Assembly (NCBI RefSeq): GCF_014656545.1
Contig: NZ_BNDS01000001.1
Coordinates: 127,190 to 191,189 of the forward strand
Reading direction: 5' to 3'
DNA length: 64,000 nucleotides
Origin: Neobacillus kokaensis
GTDB taxonomy: Bacteria > Bacillota > Bacilli > Bacillales > Cytobacillaceae
The first letter of the stretch is position 1. Each line of letters begins with the position of its first letter. Below, one piece after another: positions 62,278-64,000 of this stretch. The translations under genes were made by a program, and so were the position numbers. The notes beneath the pieces were generated by a model that was not told where the DNA came from, did no database searches, and saw only the letters and a list, made by a program, of their open reading frames with translations.

Positions 62278-64000
62278 TGGCACAGAAAGTAATCATCGTA
62301 GGTGGAGTTGCTGGCGGAGCTACTGCAGCTGCCAGATTAAGAAGAATAAGTGAAGAAGTAGAAATCATTCTTGTGGAACGCGGGGAGCATATTTCATTTG
62401 CAAATTGCGGACTGCCTTACTATATTGGTGAAACCATCAAGGATCGAAGCAAATTATTGGTACAAACCGTAAAAGGAATGTCAGAGCGCTTCAATCTTGA
62501 TATCCGCAATTTGAGTGAAGTATTAAGCATAATTCCTGAAAATAAAAGTGTGATAATCAAAAACTTACAAACAGGGGAGGTGTATGAAGAAACCTATGAC
62601 AAATTATTACTATCACCGGGGGCAAGACCCATTGTACCACCAATCCCAGGGATCAATACAAATCAGTCACTATTTACATTAAGAAATATACCGGATACGG
62701 ATAAAATCAAAAATTATGTTGACTCTAAGAATCCTAAAAAAGCAGTTGTGGTTGGCGGCGGATTTATTGGAATTGAAATGGCAGAAAACCTAGCAGATAG
62801 AGGAATCGAAGTGACCATTATTGAAATGGCCAATCAAATTATGGCACCTATTGACTTTGAAATGGCTAGTATATTACACGCTCATTTAAAAGAAAAAGGC
62901 ATTAAGCTCATATTAGAAAATGGAGTACAATCTTTTGCTGATGAAGGGAAGAAGGTTATTCTTTCTGATGAAACAGAAATTGAAACCGATATGACGATTC
63001 TATCCATTGGAGTAAGACCGGAAAATGAATTAGCAAAGACAGCTGGGTTGGAGCTGGGAGAGCGTGGAGGAATCCTTGTTAATGAATACTTACAGACCTC
63101 CAATGAAGATATTTATGCCGTTGGCGATGCAGTCGAGGTCGTCGATTATATTAGCGGAACGAAGGCGATGATCGCGCTGGCAGGTCCAGCAAATCGTCAA
63201 GGTCGGATTGCTGCAAATAATATGATGGGCAAAAAAGAGAAGTATCAAGGAACAATGGGTACATCGATTGCCAAGGTGTTTAATTTAACGGTTGCTGCTG
63301 CAGGAAATAATGAGAAAACATTAAAACGTTTAGGGGTACCATATGAAGTTGTTCATATTCACCCAAGCTCACACGCTGGGTACTATCCAGGAGCAGCTCC
63401 AATTGCCTTAAAATTAATCTTTGATAAAGAAAACGGAAAAATATTCGGTGCCCAAGCAGTTGGAGCAGATGGCGTGGATAAGCGTATCGACGTAATTGCA
63501 ACTGCCATAAAAGGCGGATTGACAGTAGAAGATTTGACGAACCTTGAATTGTCTTATGCCCCGCCATATTCATCTGCAAAAGATCCGGTTAATATGGCTG
63601 GTTATGTTGCTTCCAACATCATGGAGGGCGAATTGGAAATGGTCAAGTGGCATGAAGTTGACAATATTGTTGTAGAAGGAGGACTGTTAATCGACGTTCG
63701 TGAGCCAATGGAGCGTGAATTTGGTTTTATCGAAGGGTCCATCAATATTCCTTTAAATGATTTAAGGAATCGATTAGAAGAGCTTCCAAAGGATCAGACC
63801 ATTTATGTCAGCTGCCAGGTGGGTCTGAGAGGATATTTGGCAAGCAGAATTTTAAAAAACAACGGCTATCATGTTAAAAATGTGGATGGCGGATGGAAAA
63901 CATATTCCTCCGTGTTCGGAAGCAATGTAAACAAAAATATTGAAACATCAACTAACGACCTTGGGGAAACAGTTGTGAACAAGACAAATATAATAAATGT
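62278..64000 (+). CDS. cdr: CoA-disulfide reductase with rhodanese domain (cut by window end)
   Basis: At least 574 residues; the 3' end is outside the window. FAD-binding GGVAGGATAAARLRR lies at the N-terminus; the redox cysteine is in FANCGLPYYIG (about residue 43), NAD-binding VVGGGFIGIEMAE is near 158, and a dimerisation domain extends to about 440. A rhodanese domain (about 455-545) carries the persulfide cysteine in CQVGLRG (near 512). CoADR-rhodanese fusions reduce CoA persulfide/polysulfide and handle sulfane sulfur. RBS TTGGAGGG. The CstR-like operator upstream fits sulfide-stress control. Confidence 0.9.

Overview
This window is chromosomal DNA from an endospore-forming, low-GC Bacillaceae bacterium (Bacillus sensu lato; a Neobacillus- or Mesobacillus-like organism is plausible but not provable from the window). 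The evidence is the gene content and order, which follow the Bacillus subtilis ymfA/rnjB-tepA-spoIIIE, ymfF-ymfM-pgsA-cinA-recA, rny-ymdB-spoVS and miaB-ricA-cotE neighbourhoods, together with sporulation genes (spoIIIE, spoVS, cotE), strong AGGAGG-type ribosome binding sites and U-tailed hairpin terminators. Almost all housekeeping genes lie on the + strand.

Layout. 1-5.5 kb: ribonuclease J-type gene, TepA protease, YlzJ, SpoIIIE. 5.7-11.3 kb: GntR regulator and a nucleoside-type BMP lipoprotein/ABC importer. 11.5-19.1 kb: M16 peptidase pair, SDR, DUF3243, DUF3388, RodZ-like protein, PgsA, CinA. 19.3-21.9 kb: an enoyl-CoA hydratase between cinA and recA, then recA split by a 336-nt ORF-less group I intron whose P1, P10, P7, P8 and P9 pairings can be read directly. 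22-28.2 kb: RNase Y, YmdB, SpoVS and a two-subunit 2-oxoacid:ferredoxin oxidoreductase.

28.49-38.05 kb is a 9.5-kb integrated element, probably a phage satellite, inserted into the 5' end of miaB and bounded by 34-bp direct repeats. It encodes a tyrosine recombinase, a TerS-like protein without other packaging or structural genes, a sigma-like HTH protein, several unknown small proteins, a SIR2/AbiH/DUF4917-like candidate defence protein, and a 1.6-kb gene-free repeat-rich stretch. Its right end carries a promoter, RBS and substitute first codons that restore an in-frame miaB; excision would restore the native start.

38-41.6 kb: miaB, ricA, cotE, a small protein and a GNAT acetyltransferase. 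41.7-53.4 kb: a flavin reductase and a histidine-utilisation locus (sigma-54 activator; hutU, YjiH-type membrane protein, hutI, M20 peptidase, transporter, hutH). Instead of a HutP system it has a sigma-54 promoter, two dyad upstream activator sites and a consensus CcpA cre site; hutG is absent from the locus and an M20 hydrolase with an altered metal-ligand position sits among the hut genes. 53.4-55.2 kb: a group II intron inserted just after the hutH terminator, with a stop codon inside its reverse transcriptase gene. 55.5-64 kb: YlmA-type ATPase, LysE exporter, HpaB-type monooxygenase, BenE-type permease, a MocR regulator with a candidate three-site operator, and a CoA-disulfide reductase/rhodanese gene cut by the window end.

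The main signals beyond ordinary annotation are the miaB-rewiring satellite, the recA intron, the sigma-54/CcpA-controlled hut locus, and two arrays of ~20-21-bp periodic short repeats (46.14 kb and 55.30 kb).
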